64,000 nucleotides of DNA from Amycolatopsis jejuensis. Its GTDB lineage: Bacteria; Actinomycetota; Actinomycetes; Mycobacteriales; Pseudonocardiaceae. Location: assembly GCF_000717335.1 (NCBI RefSeq), contig NZ_JNYZ01000037.1, forward strand, positions 1 to 64,000, in the 5' to 3' direction. Within the stretch, counting starts at the first letter, position 1. Each line of letters begins with the position of its first letter. Position numbers and translations under genes: made by a program. The notes below the pieces were generated by a model that was given only the letters and a program-made list of their open reading frames with translations, made no database searches and was not told the origin of the DNA. Of the stretch, positions 1-8,647 are shown piece after piece.

Positions 1-164
1 GGGTTGCCGGGTTGAGAGCCGCGGTGCTGCTGGGCTGGGCGGGTGCCGGGTTGAGAGGCCGGGGGTGCTGCTGGGTTGGGCGGGGTTGCCGGGTTGAGAG
101 CCGCGGTGCTGCTGGGCTGGGCGGGTGCCGGGTTGAGAGGCCGGGGGTGCTGCTGGGTTGGGGA
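1..164. repeat. 82-bp tandem repeat, two copies
   Basis: Two near-perfect copies of an 82-bp unit (1-82 and 83-164), which diverge only in the last few bases of copy 2. Each unit itself holds two related halves starting GGGTTGCCGG and GGGTGCCGGG and sharing TTGAGAG and GTGCTGCTGGG, so the array grew from a shorter repeat of about 40 bp. The strand is strongly G-rich. No convincing protein is encoded. Confidence 0.85.
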
Positions 165-569
165 AGGTTGCCGCGTCGAGCTGCGCGGAGGTGCTGCCCG
201 GGGGAGCTGCCGGATTGGGCGTGTTGCCGCGTCGAGTTGCCGGGGTGGTCGCGGATCGCGGGTTTGCCGGTCGGGCGGTGGGGAATTGTTCGTGTCGGTA
301 TCGCTCGGGCCGCGTGGGGTTGCCGCTCGGGGTGAGCGGCCCGTGTCGGTGTCGCCGGGACTGCGCGGGGTTGCCGCTCGGGGGTGAGCGGCCCGTGTCG
401 GTGTCGCCGGGATTGCGCGGGTTCGCCGTCGCGAGGTGAACGACTTGTGCTCGTCACTCGAATTGTGTTGGCCGATCGGTCGGGTGGCGGCGAACCGGAC
501 CGGGTCGCGGCGGCGCTTCACCTCAAGCGGTCCCCGCCACCCGGCTTGCTACGACTTGGTATCCGGTCG
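165..569. other. non-coding G-rich region with a 51-bp repeat
   Basis: No gene with recognisable protein features is seen here; the open frames are low-complexity readings of G-rich repeats. From about 316 a 51-bp unit is repeated: GGGGTTGCCGCTCGGGG at 316 recurs at 367 followed by the same GAGCGGCCCGTGTCGGTGTC stretch, and a decayed third start is seen near 418. The upstream gene must end before the window. Confidence 0.6.
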
Positions 570-598
570 TTGACACAACCCGCCGGGCGCCTTAGCTT
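570..598 (+). promoter_or_regulatory. candidate promoter of the ABC importer operon
   Basis: A perfect TTGACA hexamer at 570-575 is followed after 17 bp by TAGCTT at 593-598, a fair actinobacterial -10 (TANNNT). It lies about 110 bp upstream of the lipoprotein start at 709, leaving a long leader. Seen in sequence only; no transcription data. Confidence 0.45.
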
Positions 599-708
599 CA
601 TGCGAAGCGATCGTTCACTTTGTCACGGCTTCTGCTTCGGCCGCCGTTGTCCTCGTCTTCAGGTTGGTTGCCTGGTTCGGCACCGGGCCGGGAAGGGTGT
701 AGTGGATC

Positions 709-1848
709 ATGAAAAAGCGGGTCAGCCTGGTGCTTGTTCCTCTCCTCGCGGTGAGCGCCGCGGCTTGTGGGGCGTCGGCTTCCGGGGGTGGTTACGTGCT
801 CGGGGCCGCGTTGCCGTTGAGTGGTGCGGCGGCCTCGTTCGGTACCGCTTATCAGCAGGGTATCGACGGGTGCGTGAAATTGGTCAACGAACGGCATGAC
901 CTGCCCAAAAACGTCACGGTGAAATATGTGGACACCGGTGTCGGGGAGACTTCGAAGGGAATTGCCGCGTTCACTCAGCTCACTACTGTCGATCACGCGA
1001 CCACGGTGTTCAGTGCTTACAGTTCGATCACCACCGCGCTTGCGCCGCTGGCTCAGCGGAGCCGGATTCCGGTGCTGAACGGTGGCTCGCTCAGTCCGTC
1101 GCTGGCCAATCAGGCCTGGGTCTGGAACACCGTGCCGTTCTTGACTTCCGAGCTGTCCGCCAGCGTTCCGTACCTCATGGCGCATCGGCCGGAGCTGAAA
1201 AAGGCGACGTTGATCTATCAGGACGACGTCGTCGGGAAGGATGCGGTCGGGATCGTGCGCAAAGCGTGGCAAGGTGACGGCCGTACGCTCGACACGCTTC
1301 CGGTCGCCGTGCAGGCGGCATCGTTTTCCGCGCAGGTCGACAAGATCAAAGTCCGTAATCCGGACGTCATTTTCCTCGTACATTCCGGCGACCCGCAGGC
1401 CGCGCTGATCCAGCAGTTGCGGGCCGCCGGGGTGACGGCGCAGATCGTCGGCGCATCGCCGTTTCCCACGCCGTCGGTGCTCAAGCTGAAAGAGGCCGAA
1501 GGATCGCTTTTCACGCTGCAGAGCATCGATTTCTCGGCCACCGATCCCACCACCGCCGGGTTTCTGCGGCTGACCGGCGCGAAACCCGGGCAGGGCGCGA
1601 TCGTGGGGATGGCCGACTACTGCAACGGCGTCCTGATGTGGGCCGACGCGGCGAAGAAGCTGGTCGCCGAGGGCAAGGACGTCACCGGCGAGAATCTCAA
1701 CGAGAAGTTCGGCACCCAGGGCAAGATCGACGCCGTCGGCGGCACCTTGCAGCTGCTGCCCGACCACACGCTCAAGTCGCCCATTGCGATCAACCAGGTC
1801 AAGGACGGCGCGTTCACCACGGTGGCCACCGTTCCCGCGGCAGGCTGA
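709..1848 (+). CDS. ABC transporter substrate-binding lipoprotein (branched-chain amino acid type)
   Basis: Encodes a 379-residue periplasmic-binding-type protein (type I fold, LivJ/amide-binding family) that would capture a small amino-acid- or amide-like ligand outside the membrane. The N-terminus has KKR, a hydrophobic stretch and a lipobox ending in AAC at Cys20, so it should be lipid-anchored. A GGAAGGG Shine-Dalgarno lies 12 bp before the ATG. It leads a five-gene same-strand set with two LivH/LivM permeases and LivG/LivF ATPases. The ligand cannot be read from the sequence. Amide or urea derivatives are possible because the downstream clusters carry hydantoinase-like genes. Confidence 0.88.
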   Translation: MKKRVSLVLVPLLAVSAAACGASASGGGYVLGAALPLSGAAASFGTAYQQGIDGCVKLVNERHDLPKNVTVKYVDTGVGETSKGIAAFTQLTTVDHATTVFSAYSSITTALAPLAQRSRIPVLNGGSLSPSLANQAWVWNTVPFLTSELSASVPYLMAHRPELKKATLIYQDDVVGKDAVGIVRKAWQGDGRTLDTLPVAVQAASFSAQVDKIKVRNPDVIFLVHSGDPQAALIQQLRAAGVTAQIVGASPFPTPSVLKLKEAEGSLFTLQSIDFSATDPTTAGFLRLTGAKPGQGAIVGMADYCNGVLMWADAAKKLVAEGKDVTGENLNEKFGTQGKIDAVGGTLQLLPDHTLKSPIAINQVKDGAFTTVATVPAAG

Positions 1849-1879
1849 CAGTTCCCGAAACCACGGAGCGGGGTCCGAA

Positions 1880-2761
1880 ATGCATGAATTAGCACAGCTT
1901 GCCGTGGGCGGGCTGTTCCTCGGGGGAATTTACGTCCTGATCGCGATCGGCATGTCGATCATTCTCAACGTCACCGGAATCCTGCACATCGCCCACGGGG
2001 CCAACCTCAGCCTGTGCGCGCTGACGTATTCCGCGCTCGAATCGGTGAACGTCCCGATCGCGATTCTCGGTACGGCCGTCGTTTCGCTCGGCTTCACGAT
2101 GGCCGGTTACGAGCTCCTGTACCGGCCGATCAGCGCGCGGCAGTCCGGTCTCTTCCCGTTGTTCCTGGCGTCGTTCGGGTTGTGGATTGCCGGGAGTTCC
2201 GTTCTGACGCTGATCTTCGGCGCCAATGCCGCGCATCCGCAGACGTCGCTCAATTCGACGTTCGACATCGGCGGCCTGCACGTCTTGAAGATCAACCTGC
2301 TCGCCTTCGGCGTCGCAATCGTGTGCTACGCCGTGACGCGGCTTTTCCTCACCAGGTCGATGACCGGATCACTGATGCGGTCGGTGGCGTGCAACAGCGA
2401 GATGACTGACGTCTGGGGAATGCCGCGCCGCCGCGCCGAACGCGTTGCGTTCGCCATTGCCGGACTGCTCGCCGTACCGGCCGGGATCTTCGCCGCGTAC
2501 ATTCTCGGCGCGTACCCAACGGTGGGTGACACGCCATTGCTGATCGCTTTCTCGACCGTCATTCTCGGCGGCGTAGGCAGTATCGCGGGAGCGGCCGGTG
2601 CGGCGTTGCTGTTCGGCGTTATCCAGGGCGTCGCAGTGTGGAAGCTGCCGGAAACGTGGCAGGACGGCGTGGTCTTCGGGGTTTTCCTGCTGCTGATCCT
2701 GATCAGCCCGCGGGGCCTGTCCGCGCTGCGGATCCGCCGGGCCGCGGGAGCTGCCCGATGA
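1880..2761 (+). CDS. livH: branched-chain amino acid ABC transporter permease (LivH type)
   Basis: A 293-residue integral membrane permease of the LivH family. It opens MHELAQLAVGG and continues into alternating hydrophobic helices, with the family's glycine-rich stretch near the C-terminus (STVILGGVGSIAGA) that lies by the ATPase-coupling region. I chose the ATG at 1880 because it gives the usual LivH N-terminus and follows the lipoprotein stop by 31 bp. An in-frame start at 1784 would overlap the lipoprotein gene and add non-family residues. Its stop overlaps the next start as ATGA, implying translational coupling. Confidence 0.9.
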   Translation: MHELAQLAVGGLFLGGIYVLIAIGMSIILNVTGILHIAHGANLSLCALTYSALESVNVPIAILGTAVVSLGFTMAGYELLYRPISARQSGLFPLFLASFGLWIAGSSVLTLIFGANAAHPQTSLNSTFDIGGLHVLKINLLAFGVAIVCYAVTRLFLTRSMTGSLMRSVACNSEMTDVWGMPRRRAERVAFAIAGLLAVPAGIFAAYILGAYPTVGDTPLLIAFSTVILGGVGSIAGAAGAALLFGVIQGVAVWKLPETWQDGVVFGVFLLLILISPRGLSALRIRRAAGAAR

Positions 2762-3639
2762 TCGACTACCTGACCACCGTGGGAACGCTCACGGGAATCT
2801 TCGCCATTGCCGCGGCCGGATTGAACATCACGCTCGGCTACGCCGGAGTCTTTTCCGCCGCCCAAGCGGTTTTCGTCGGCATCGGCGCGTATGTCACCGC
2901 TTTGCTCGGACCCGCGGTCAACGGTTCGTTCCTGATCTGCGCACTCGTGGGGATCGGGATTTCCGTGGTCGCCGCGATTGTGCTGGCCTCGACCGGACTG
3001 CGGGTGAGCGACGAGTACTTCATCGTCGCTTCACTGGCCCTGCAGATCATCATTTCCACCGTCTTCACGAGCTGGTACTCGCTTACGAAGGGGACGGACG
3101 GGATCTCCGGCGTGCCGTACCCGCGGGTGCTGGGCGCCGAATTGCCGACGCGCGGCCTGCAAACCGGTCTGGTGTGGGTCGTCGCGATCATTGTGGTCCT
3201 GGTGACCGCGGTACTGCGCCGCGGCGCAGTCGGGCGGCTGTTCTTCGCGATCCGGGAAGACCCGGTCGCCACGCAGACCATGGGCCGCAGCCCGGTCGTC
3301 GGCAAATACGCGGCAATCGTGCTCGGCGCGGCGGTCTCGTCGGTCGGCGGGGTGCTGTACGCCTTCTACACCGGATTCGTCAATTCCCCGACCTTCGGCT
3401 ATTCGCTTTCGATCGAACTCGTCGCGATCGTGGTCGTCGGCGGGATCGGCTGGTCGGCCGGACCGGTGCTCGGCAGTGCGATCATCGTCGCCGCCATTCC
3501 GTTGATCAGCCTGCTGAATTTGCCGTCGACAGCGGTCGGTCCATTGCAGCAGCTCGTGTACGGCGCGTTGATCATCGGCGTGGTGCTTCTGCGGGGGTAT
3601 TTCCCGGCCATCCGGGCGTGGCGAAAGGCGGCGGTATGA
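2758..3639 (+). CDS. livM: branched-chain amino acid ABC transporter permease (LivM type)
   Basis: A 293-residue membrane permease and partner of the LivH-type protein. It has several hydrophobic helices, and the family's cytoplasmic EAA-like region reads FFAIREDPVATQTMGRSP, matching the LivM pattern 'aireDe.aA...G'. The ATG at 2758 overlaps the preceding stop (ATGA). A longer in-frame reading from 2638 would run through the livH gene. It overlaps the following ATPase start (ATG at 3636) by four bases. The five genes look like one coupled transcript. Confidence 0.9.
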   Translation: MIDYLTTVGTLTGIFAIAAAGLNITLGYAGVFSAAQAVFVGIGAYVTALLGPAVNGSFLICALVGIGISVVAAIVLASTGLRVSDEYFIVASLALQIIISTVFTSWYSLTKGTDGISGVPYPRVLGAELPTRGLQTGLVWVVAIIVVLVTAVLRRGAVGRLFFAIREDPVATQTMGRSPVVGKYAAIVLGAAVSSVGGVLYAFYTGFVNSPTFGYSLSIELVAIVVVGGIGWSAGPVLGSAIIVAAIPLISLLNLPSTAVGPLQQLVYGALIIGVVLLRGYFPAIRAWRKAAV

Positions 3640-4358
3640 GCCTGCAGGTCAACGGGGTCCGCGCGGCATTCGGTGGTCTGGTCGCGCTGGACGATGTATC
3701 ACTTACCGCCGAACCGGGCGAGGTCACCGCGCTCATCGGGCCCAACGGAGCCGGGAAGACGACCCTGTTCAACGTCATTTCGGGATTGGTCACGCCGCAG
3801 AGCGGAAGTATTCTCCTCGACGGCACCGAATTGCTCGGACGGTCGGCCCGGCGGCGCGCGAAACTGGGGATCGTCCGCTCATTTCAGGAGCTTCGGCTTT
3901 TCGGCGGGGTTTCCGTACAGGAACAGACGGTATTCGCGGCGGAACGGACAGTGCTCACCCGTTCCCGGCCGACCAGAGCCAAGGCCACCGAAATCCTCGA
4001 CCGGCTCGGGTTGTCCGCGGCCCGCCGTGATCTCGCCGCCAATCTCAGTTACGGCCAGCAGAAGGCGGTGTCGATCGCCCGGATGCTGGCCATGAACGGC
4101 CGCGCGTGGCTGCTCGACGAACAGGCCGCCGGGCTTGCGCCACGCGAATACGACCTGTTCTGCGAGGTGGTCACCGAGGCCAAGAACCGCGGCTTGATCA
4201 TTCTCCTGATCGAGCACAATCTCCAGCTCGTGAAAGATCTGGCCGACGTCGTCGTATTCCTCGACCGGGGCAGGGAACTCGCCACCGGCACCGCCGACGA
4301 CGTGTTTTCCGACGACGTCGTGCGGGCGCTCTATTTCGGCCGCCGGGACCAGGGGTAG
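3636..4358 (+). CDS. livG: ABC transporter ATP-binding protein (LivG type)
   Basis: A 240-residue ATPase that powers the importer from the cytoplasmic face. Walker A is GPNGAGKTT (residues 35-43), the signature is LSYGQQK, and the H-loop is LLIEHN. Walker B reads WLLDEQAAGL, where nearly all relatives have LLLDEPAAGL. The proline to glutamine change next to the catalytic Glu is unusual but leaves Asp and Glu intact. The start overlaps the permease stop by four bases. The next gene, the LivF-type ATPase, starts two bases after this stop. Confidence 0.9.
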   Translation: MSLQVNGVRAAFGGLVALDDVSLTAEPGEVTALIGPNGAGKTTLFNVISGLVTPQSGSILLDGTELLGRSARRRAKLGIVRSFQELRLFGGVSVQEQTVFAAERTVLTRSRPTRAKATEILDRLGLSAARRDLAANLSYGQQKAVSIARMLAMNGRAWLLDEQAAGLAPREYDLFCEVVTEAKNRGLIILLIEHNLQLVKDLADVVVFLDRGRELATGTADDVFSDDVVRALYFGRRDQG

Positions 4359-4360
4359 CG

Positions 4361-5071
4361 ATGCTGACCATCGAATCGTTGACCGTCCGCCTCGGGCACC
4401 GCACGGTCGTGGACACCCTCAACGCCACTTTCCCGGCCGGGGAGATCAGCCTGGTCCTCGGCCACAACGGCGCGGGTAAATCGACCTTGCTCCGGGCCAT
4501 CACCGGACTGCTGCGTCCCACGAGCGGCAGCATTTCCCTCGACGGCACCGGAATCGCCCGCCGCTCACCGGTGGACGTCGCCCGCGCCGGAGTCGTGCTC
4601 GTTCCGCAGGGCCGGGGTGTTTTCGCCGACCTGACCGTGGCCGACAACATCAAACTCGGGTTGTGGAATACCCGCCGCCTCGGCCGCGGTACCGCCGAAA
4701 CCGAACAAACCCGGCTCGACGAGGCCCGCGAGCTCTTCCCCGTGCTCGGCGAGCTCTGGGACGCACGGGCCGGGTCGCTGTCCGGCGGGCAGCAGCAACA
4801 GGTCGCGATCGCCCGGGCATTTCTGGCGAACCCGCAGGTCCTGCTGCTGGACGAACCGTCGGTGGGCTTGTCGCCGAAGCTGGCGGACACGGTGCTCACC
4901 ACGGTGGCGTCGCTGCGGCGGGACGACCGGATCATCGTGCTGGTGGAGCAGAACGTCCATCAGGCGCTCGCGGTGGCCGATTCGATCGGCGTGATGCGTG
5001 CTGGCGTGATGGAACAGCAAGGTCTCGCTCCGGCCGAGATTGCCGAACAAGATCTCGAAGCCATTTTCTGA
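4361..5071 (+). CDS. livF: ABC transporter ATP-binding protein (LivF type)
   Basis: A 236-residue second ATPase of the importer. Walker A is GHNGAGKST, the signature LSGGQQQQVAIARAF, Walker B VLLLDEPSVGLSP, and the H-loop position carries the LivF-typical VEQN. The ATG at 4361 follows the LivG stop by two bases. It ends the transporter set; the regulator gene begins 38 bp later on the same strand, so it may be read through. Confidence 0.92.
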   Translation: MLTIESLTVRLGHRTVVDTLNATFPAGEISLVLGHNGAGKSTLLRAITGLLRPTSGSISLDGTGIARRSPVDVARAGVVLVPQGRGVFADLTVADNIKLGLWNTRRLGRGTAETEQTRLDEARELFPVLGELWDARAGSLSGGQQQQVAIARAFLANPQVLLLDEPSVGLSPKLADTVLTTVASLRRDDRIIVLVEQNVHQALAVADSIGVMRAGVMEQQGLAPAEIAEQDLEAIF

Positions 5072-5108
5072 GGCTGACAATCGCCGCGGCAGGGGCGACC
5101 ATGCAGGG

Positions 5109-6647
5109 GTGAACGAAACCGCGCCGGTGCGGTTGTCCGAACTGGTCGCCACGCTGTCGCTGGTGGCAGACCTCGGCATGGGCCGCCCGATGGAACGCGT
5201 GCTGCGGCAGACGGTGATCGCGCTGCGGCTGGCCGAGGAGTCCGGGGCGGACGACGGAGTGCGCGCGGCCGCCTACTACACGTCGCTGCTCACCTGGGTC
5301 GGCTGTGCGGCGGACACCAGCGAGCTGGCCGCGTTGTTCGGCGACGAGACCGACCTGTACGCCGACAGCCACGACGGTGACCTCGCCGGGGTCACCATGG
5401 CGATGTTCGTCCTGCGCCACCTCGGCCGGGGCAGTTCACGGGTGCGCCGCGCCGGGATGGTGACCCGGTTCCTCGCCACCGCGGGCCGGTCGGTGCAGCA
5501 GGTCATGCAGGCGCACTGCCAGAGCGCCAGCGAGCTGGCCGGGCGGCTCGACCTCGGCGAGGACGTCTGCCGTCCGCTGCTGCAGTCGTTCGAACGCTGG
5601 GACGGCCGCGGGATTCCCGGGGCCGCGGGCGGAGCGGCCCTCGACCCGGCGATCCGGCTGGTCCAGCTGGCCGACAACGTCGAGGCGTTCCACCACACGG
5701 CGGGTACCGACGGTGCGGTGACGGTGGCCCGGGAACGCCGCGGTACCCAGTTCGACCCGGCGCTGGTCGACTGTTTCGTCCGCAACCACGCCGACGTACT
5801 GGCGGGGCTCGACCGCATCCAGGCCTGGGACGAGGTGATCGCGCTCGATCCCCGGCTCGGCGCCTGCCTGTCCGACGCCGCCCTCGACCGCGCATTGCAG
5901 GCTTTCGCCGATTTCGCCGACCTCAAATCCCCGCCCCGGCTGGGACATTCGCGCGGCGTCGCGGCACTCGCGGCCGCCGCGGCCACCCGGCTCGGCCTGC
6001 TCGCGGAGGACGTCCACCTGGTCCGCCGGGCCGGCTGGGTACACGACATCGGGATGATCGGCGTGCCGAGCGCGATCTGGAACGCCACTGCGCCGTGGTC
6101 GCTGAGCCAGGCCGAACGTGCCCGCACGCATCCGTACCTGACCGAGCGGATGCTGGCGGGAATGCCCGGTCTGAACGCGGTCGCGCGCTGCGCCGCGCAG
6201 CACCACGAACGGCTCGACGGATCCGGCTACCCGCACGGCCTTTCCGGCGACGCGCTCCCGATGACGTCCCGGGTGCTGGCCGCCGCGGACGTCTTCCACG
6301 CGCTGGGGGAACCGCGTCCGCATCGCGCGCCGTTGCCCGCCGACGCGGCCGCCGGGGTACTCCCCGCCGAAGCCAAGGCCGGGCGTCTCGACCCGGACGC
6401 CGTGGCCGCCGTGCTGGCGTCGTCCGGACGGCGGGTGCGCCGCACGCCGGACGGATTGACCGCACGCGAGACGGAAGTCCTGCTGCACCTGGCCCGCGGA
6501 CTGTCCAATCCGGAAATTGCCGCGGCGCTTACCTTGTCCCGCAAGACCGTTTCGACGCATCTCGAGCACATCTACACCAAACTCGGCGTGACGACCCGGA
6601 CACAAGCTGCGCTCGTCGCCCTGCGCCGCGGTCTCGCCGGGGGCTGA
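5109..6647 (+). CDS. HD-GYP domain / LuxR helix-turn-helix fusion regulator
   Basis: A 512-residue protein joining a phosphohydrolase-like region to a C-terminal LuxR HTH. The metal-binding pair reads GWVHDIG, with downstream HP(YLTERM), QHHERLDGSGYPHGL and AAADVFHAL. These are the HD-GYP signatures of cyclic-di-GMP or related nucleotide phosphodiesterases. The last 60 residues contain LTARETEVLLHLARGLSNPEIA and LSRKTVSTHLEHIY, a clear GerE/LuxR domain. I chose the GTG at 5109; an in-frame ATG at 5040 lies inside livF. It probably senses a small molecule or nucleotide and controls the importer or the SnoaL gene. That role is inference. Confidence 0.85.
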   Translation: MNETAPVRLSELVATLSLVADLGMGRPMERVLRQTVIALRLAEESGADDGVRAAAYYTSLLTWVGCAADTSELAALFGDETDLYADSHDGDLAGVTMAMFVLRHLGRGSSRVRRAGMVTRFLATAGRSVQQVMQAHCQSASELAGRLDLGEDVCRPLLQSFERWDGRGIPGAAGGAALDPAIRLVQLADNVEAFHHTAGTDGAVTVARERRGTQFDPALVDCFVRNHADVLAGLDRIQAWDEVIALDPRLGACLSDAALDRALQAFADFADLKSPPRLGHSRGVAALAAAAATRLGLLAEDVHLVRRAGWVHDIGMIGVPSAIWNATAPWSLSQAERARTHPYLTERMLAGMPGLNAVARCAAQHHERLDGSGYPHGLSGDALPMTSRVLAAADVFHALGEPRPHRAPLPADAAAGVLPAEAKAGRLDPDAVAAVLASSGRRVRRTPDGLTARETEVLLHLARGLSNPEIAAALTLSRKTVSTHLEHIYTKLGVTTRTQAALVALRRGLAGG

Positions 6648-6649
6648 AA

Positions 6650-6669
6650 CATCGGGCAGTTACCCGATG
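6650..6669. promoter_or_regulatory. 7-bp inverted repeat between regulator and SnoaL gene
   Basis: CATCGGG at 6650-6656 pairs with CCCGATG at 6663-6669 around a 6-base spacer, immediately after the regulator stop and 34 bp before the SnoaL start. It could be a LuxR-type operator or a weak hairpin. There is no T-run, so it is not a good intrinsic terminator. Confidence 0.35.
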
Positions 6670-6702
6670 CCCCGGCCGCGGCCGCCGCCGTAGAACAGAC
6701 GC

Positions 6703-7092
6703 ATGACGACTCAACTCACCCGCCGCTCGACGGCAGGCACCTTCTTCGACGCACTGGCCACTCAGGACTTCGCCCGGCTCGCGTCCACAATGGACCCCGA
6801 CGTGAAGCTGACCGCGCTGCTCCCGCCCGGACTGCGCGAATTCCACGGCACGGACGAAATCACCGCGACCTTCACCCGCTGGTTCGGCGACACCGACGAG
6901 TTCGAACTCGCCGAAACCGACGCCGGCCGGATCGGCCCGCGGGTGCACCTGCGCTGGCGTGTGCGCATGCGCGCCGCTCGGCTCGGCACCGGCCGGTTCA
7001 CCGTCGAACAGCAGGTCTACGCCGACGAGGGCGAGGACGGCCGCTTTTCCCGGCTGGTGCTGCTCTGCTCCGGCTACTGCCCGGAGTCTTGA
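6703..7092 (+). CDS. SnoaL-like / NTF2-fold protein
   Basis: A 129-residue NTF2-like protein (nuclear transport factor 2 / SnoaL superfamily), a cone-shaped fold used by small cyclases, isomerases and ligand-binding proteins. FFDALATQDFARLASTMDPD followed by FHGTDEITATFTRWFGD is the usual start of this fold. The function cannot be assigned. It sits 55 bp behind the HD-GYP/LuxR gene and its 3' end overlaps the convergent PucR gene by 19 bp. Confidence 0.75.
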   Translation: MTTQLTRRSTAGTFFDALATQDFARLASTMDPDVKLTALLPPGLREFHGTDEITATFTRWFGDTDEFELAETDAGRIGPRVHLRWRVRMRAARLGTGRFTVEQQVYADEGEDGRFSRLVLLCSGYCPES

Positions 7093-8647
7093 GGAACTCC
7101 GGCGCGGAGGACCCGCAGCGCAAGCTGCAACGTCAGCCGGGTGTCCGATCTCGACAGCGTGGCGCCGAGCAGGGTTTCGATCTTCGAGATCCGCAGGCTG
7201 ACGGTGTTGCGGTGGACGCCGAGCGCCCGCGCGGTGTGCATGGCCGAACAGGCCCGATCCAGGTACGCCTCAAGTGTTTTGAGCAGTTCCGTTTCCGGCT
7301 CGTCGAGCAAGGGTTCGAGCAGCTGGCGGGCGTAGTCGTGGAAGGCGCCCGAGGTGTACCAGCCGAGCAGCAGCCGTGACGCGCCGAGGTCTTGCAGGGC
7401 ACGTACGGCGACTGGCGCGCCTTCGGCGGCGGCGATCGAAGCTGCTTGCCGCGCTTGGGAAAGCGTGGTCGCGATGCCTGCGACGTCACGCTGGGGTGCC
7501 CCGACCCCAGCGGCGCAGGTCAGGCCGGGCTGCCGGGAATTCAGGTGCCGCAACCGGGTTTCGAGGACGCGGGCGAGGGTGCGGGCGTGGTCGGGACCCG
7601 GTTCGTCGCGGCTGGTCGTCCAGGCCGACCAGCCGTCGGCGCGCTCCACGACGGTACCCAGCGTCAGCGGCGGCTTCGCGAGGTCGGCGAGCAGCGTTTC
7701 AACGGCCAAAGTGGACCGTGGCGCCGGTTCGGCGAAGGTGAGGTGCACCCCGATGTGCCAGCCGAACAGCTGCCATCCGGCGGAAACGGCCTGTTCTTCG
7801 ATCGACTCCGAGATGGCGTTGCCATGTTCCAGGATTTCGGTGAGCAACGTGGTCCGCACCCGCGCGTCGCGTTCGGCGGACAGCTGACGGCGCGCCAGCC
7901 ACGCCGTCATTTCCCCGCGGGCCAACGTCAACGCGTGCAGGGCGGTCTCCCTCCACAATGGACCGCCGCCGGTACGCTCGGCGACCGCCCACACCGCGGG
8001 TACCCGGCCAGTCCCCTCACCGGCACGACGGCAACGCTGCGACTGTCCACCGGGAAGGCTTCCGGCACCGATGCGCCGACCAGCCGCGCCGTCGGCGTTT
8101 CCGCGGCGACACCGGCGATGAAGGCCCCTTGCGCGGTGCTGACCCCGACGGTTGCGTTGAGTGCCTTGGAAACCAGCTGGGTCACGTCGTGTAGGGATCG
8201 CGTTTCCCCGGTCAGCTGCCGGGACAACGTGAGCAGCGTCGTGCTCATCGCCAGTTCCGGAGCGAGCACAGTGGACCGAAGCCGGACCGAAACTTCCAGC
8301 GCGGACAACCCATCCGGAGCCAGCAACACCGGAATGGCGAATCTGTCGGCCAGTATCCGGGTTGCTGCCGGTACCTCGCCGGTGAACCCGATGACGACGA
8401 TGGCGCCGACCCGCGCCTGATCGCCGCGGCGCAGCAGAATGTCGAGGAGGTGCTGCCGGTGCCGGGCAGGTCCGGTGGCCAGGGGCAGGACGACGGCTGA
8501 CCCGGCCGTCAGCGTCGCGGTGAGGACGTCGGGCGGCTCGACGACGTCGACTGCCGTGATGCGGTACTGCCCTGGTCGCGTGCCGAATACGGTGGCGTGT
8601 TCGAAAAGGTCGAGTGCTTGCAGGTCGTCGAACGTGACCGGGTTCAT
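7074..8647 (-). pseudogene. PucR-family transcriptional regulator, frameshifted
   Basis: Two frames together make one PucR-type regulator of about 520 residues. The N-terminal part starts MNPVTFDDL at 8647 and carries the PucR ligand domain. The C-terminal part holds the PucR helix-turn-helix (RALGVHRNTVSLRISKIE) and ends at a TAG at 7074. The reading frame changes near 7996-8003, in the stretch encoding AGYP then AVWAVAERTGGG; one missing base there explains everything. Either a real inactivating deletion or a sequencing error. Its start overlaps the DUF917 stop (ATGA), so it is co-transcribed with that gene and divergent from the permease. Confidence 0.8.

Noticed and set aside
12..899. Overlapping open frames through the G-rich repeats
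   Set aside because: Their sequence is low-complexity Gly/Arg/Leu/Val translated from the repeats in several frames at once, with no start signal or family features.
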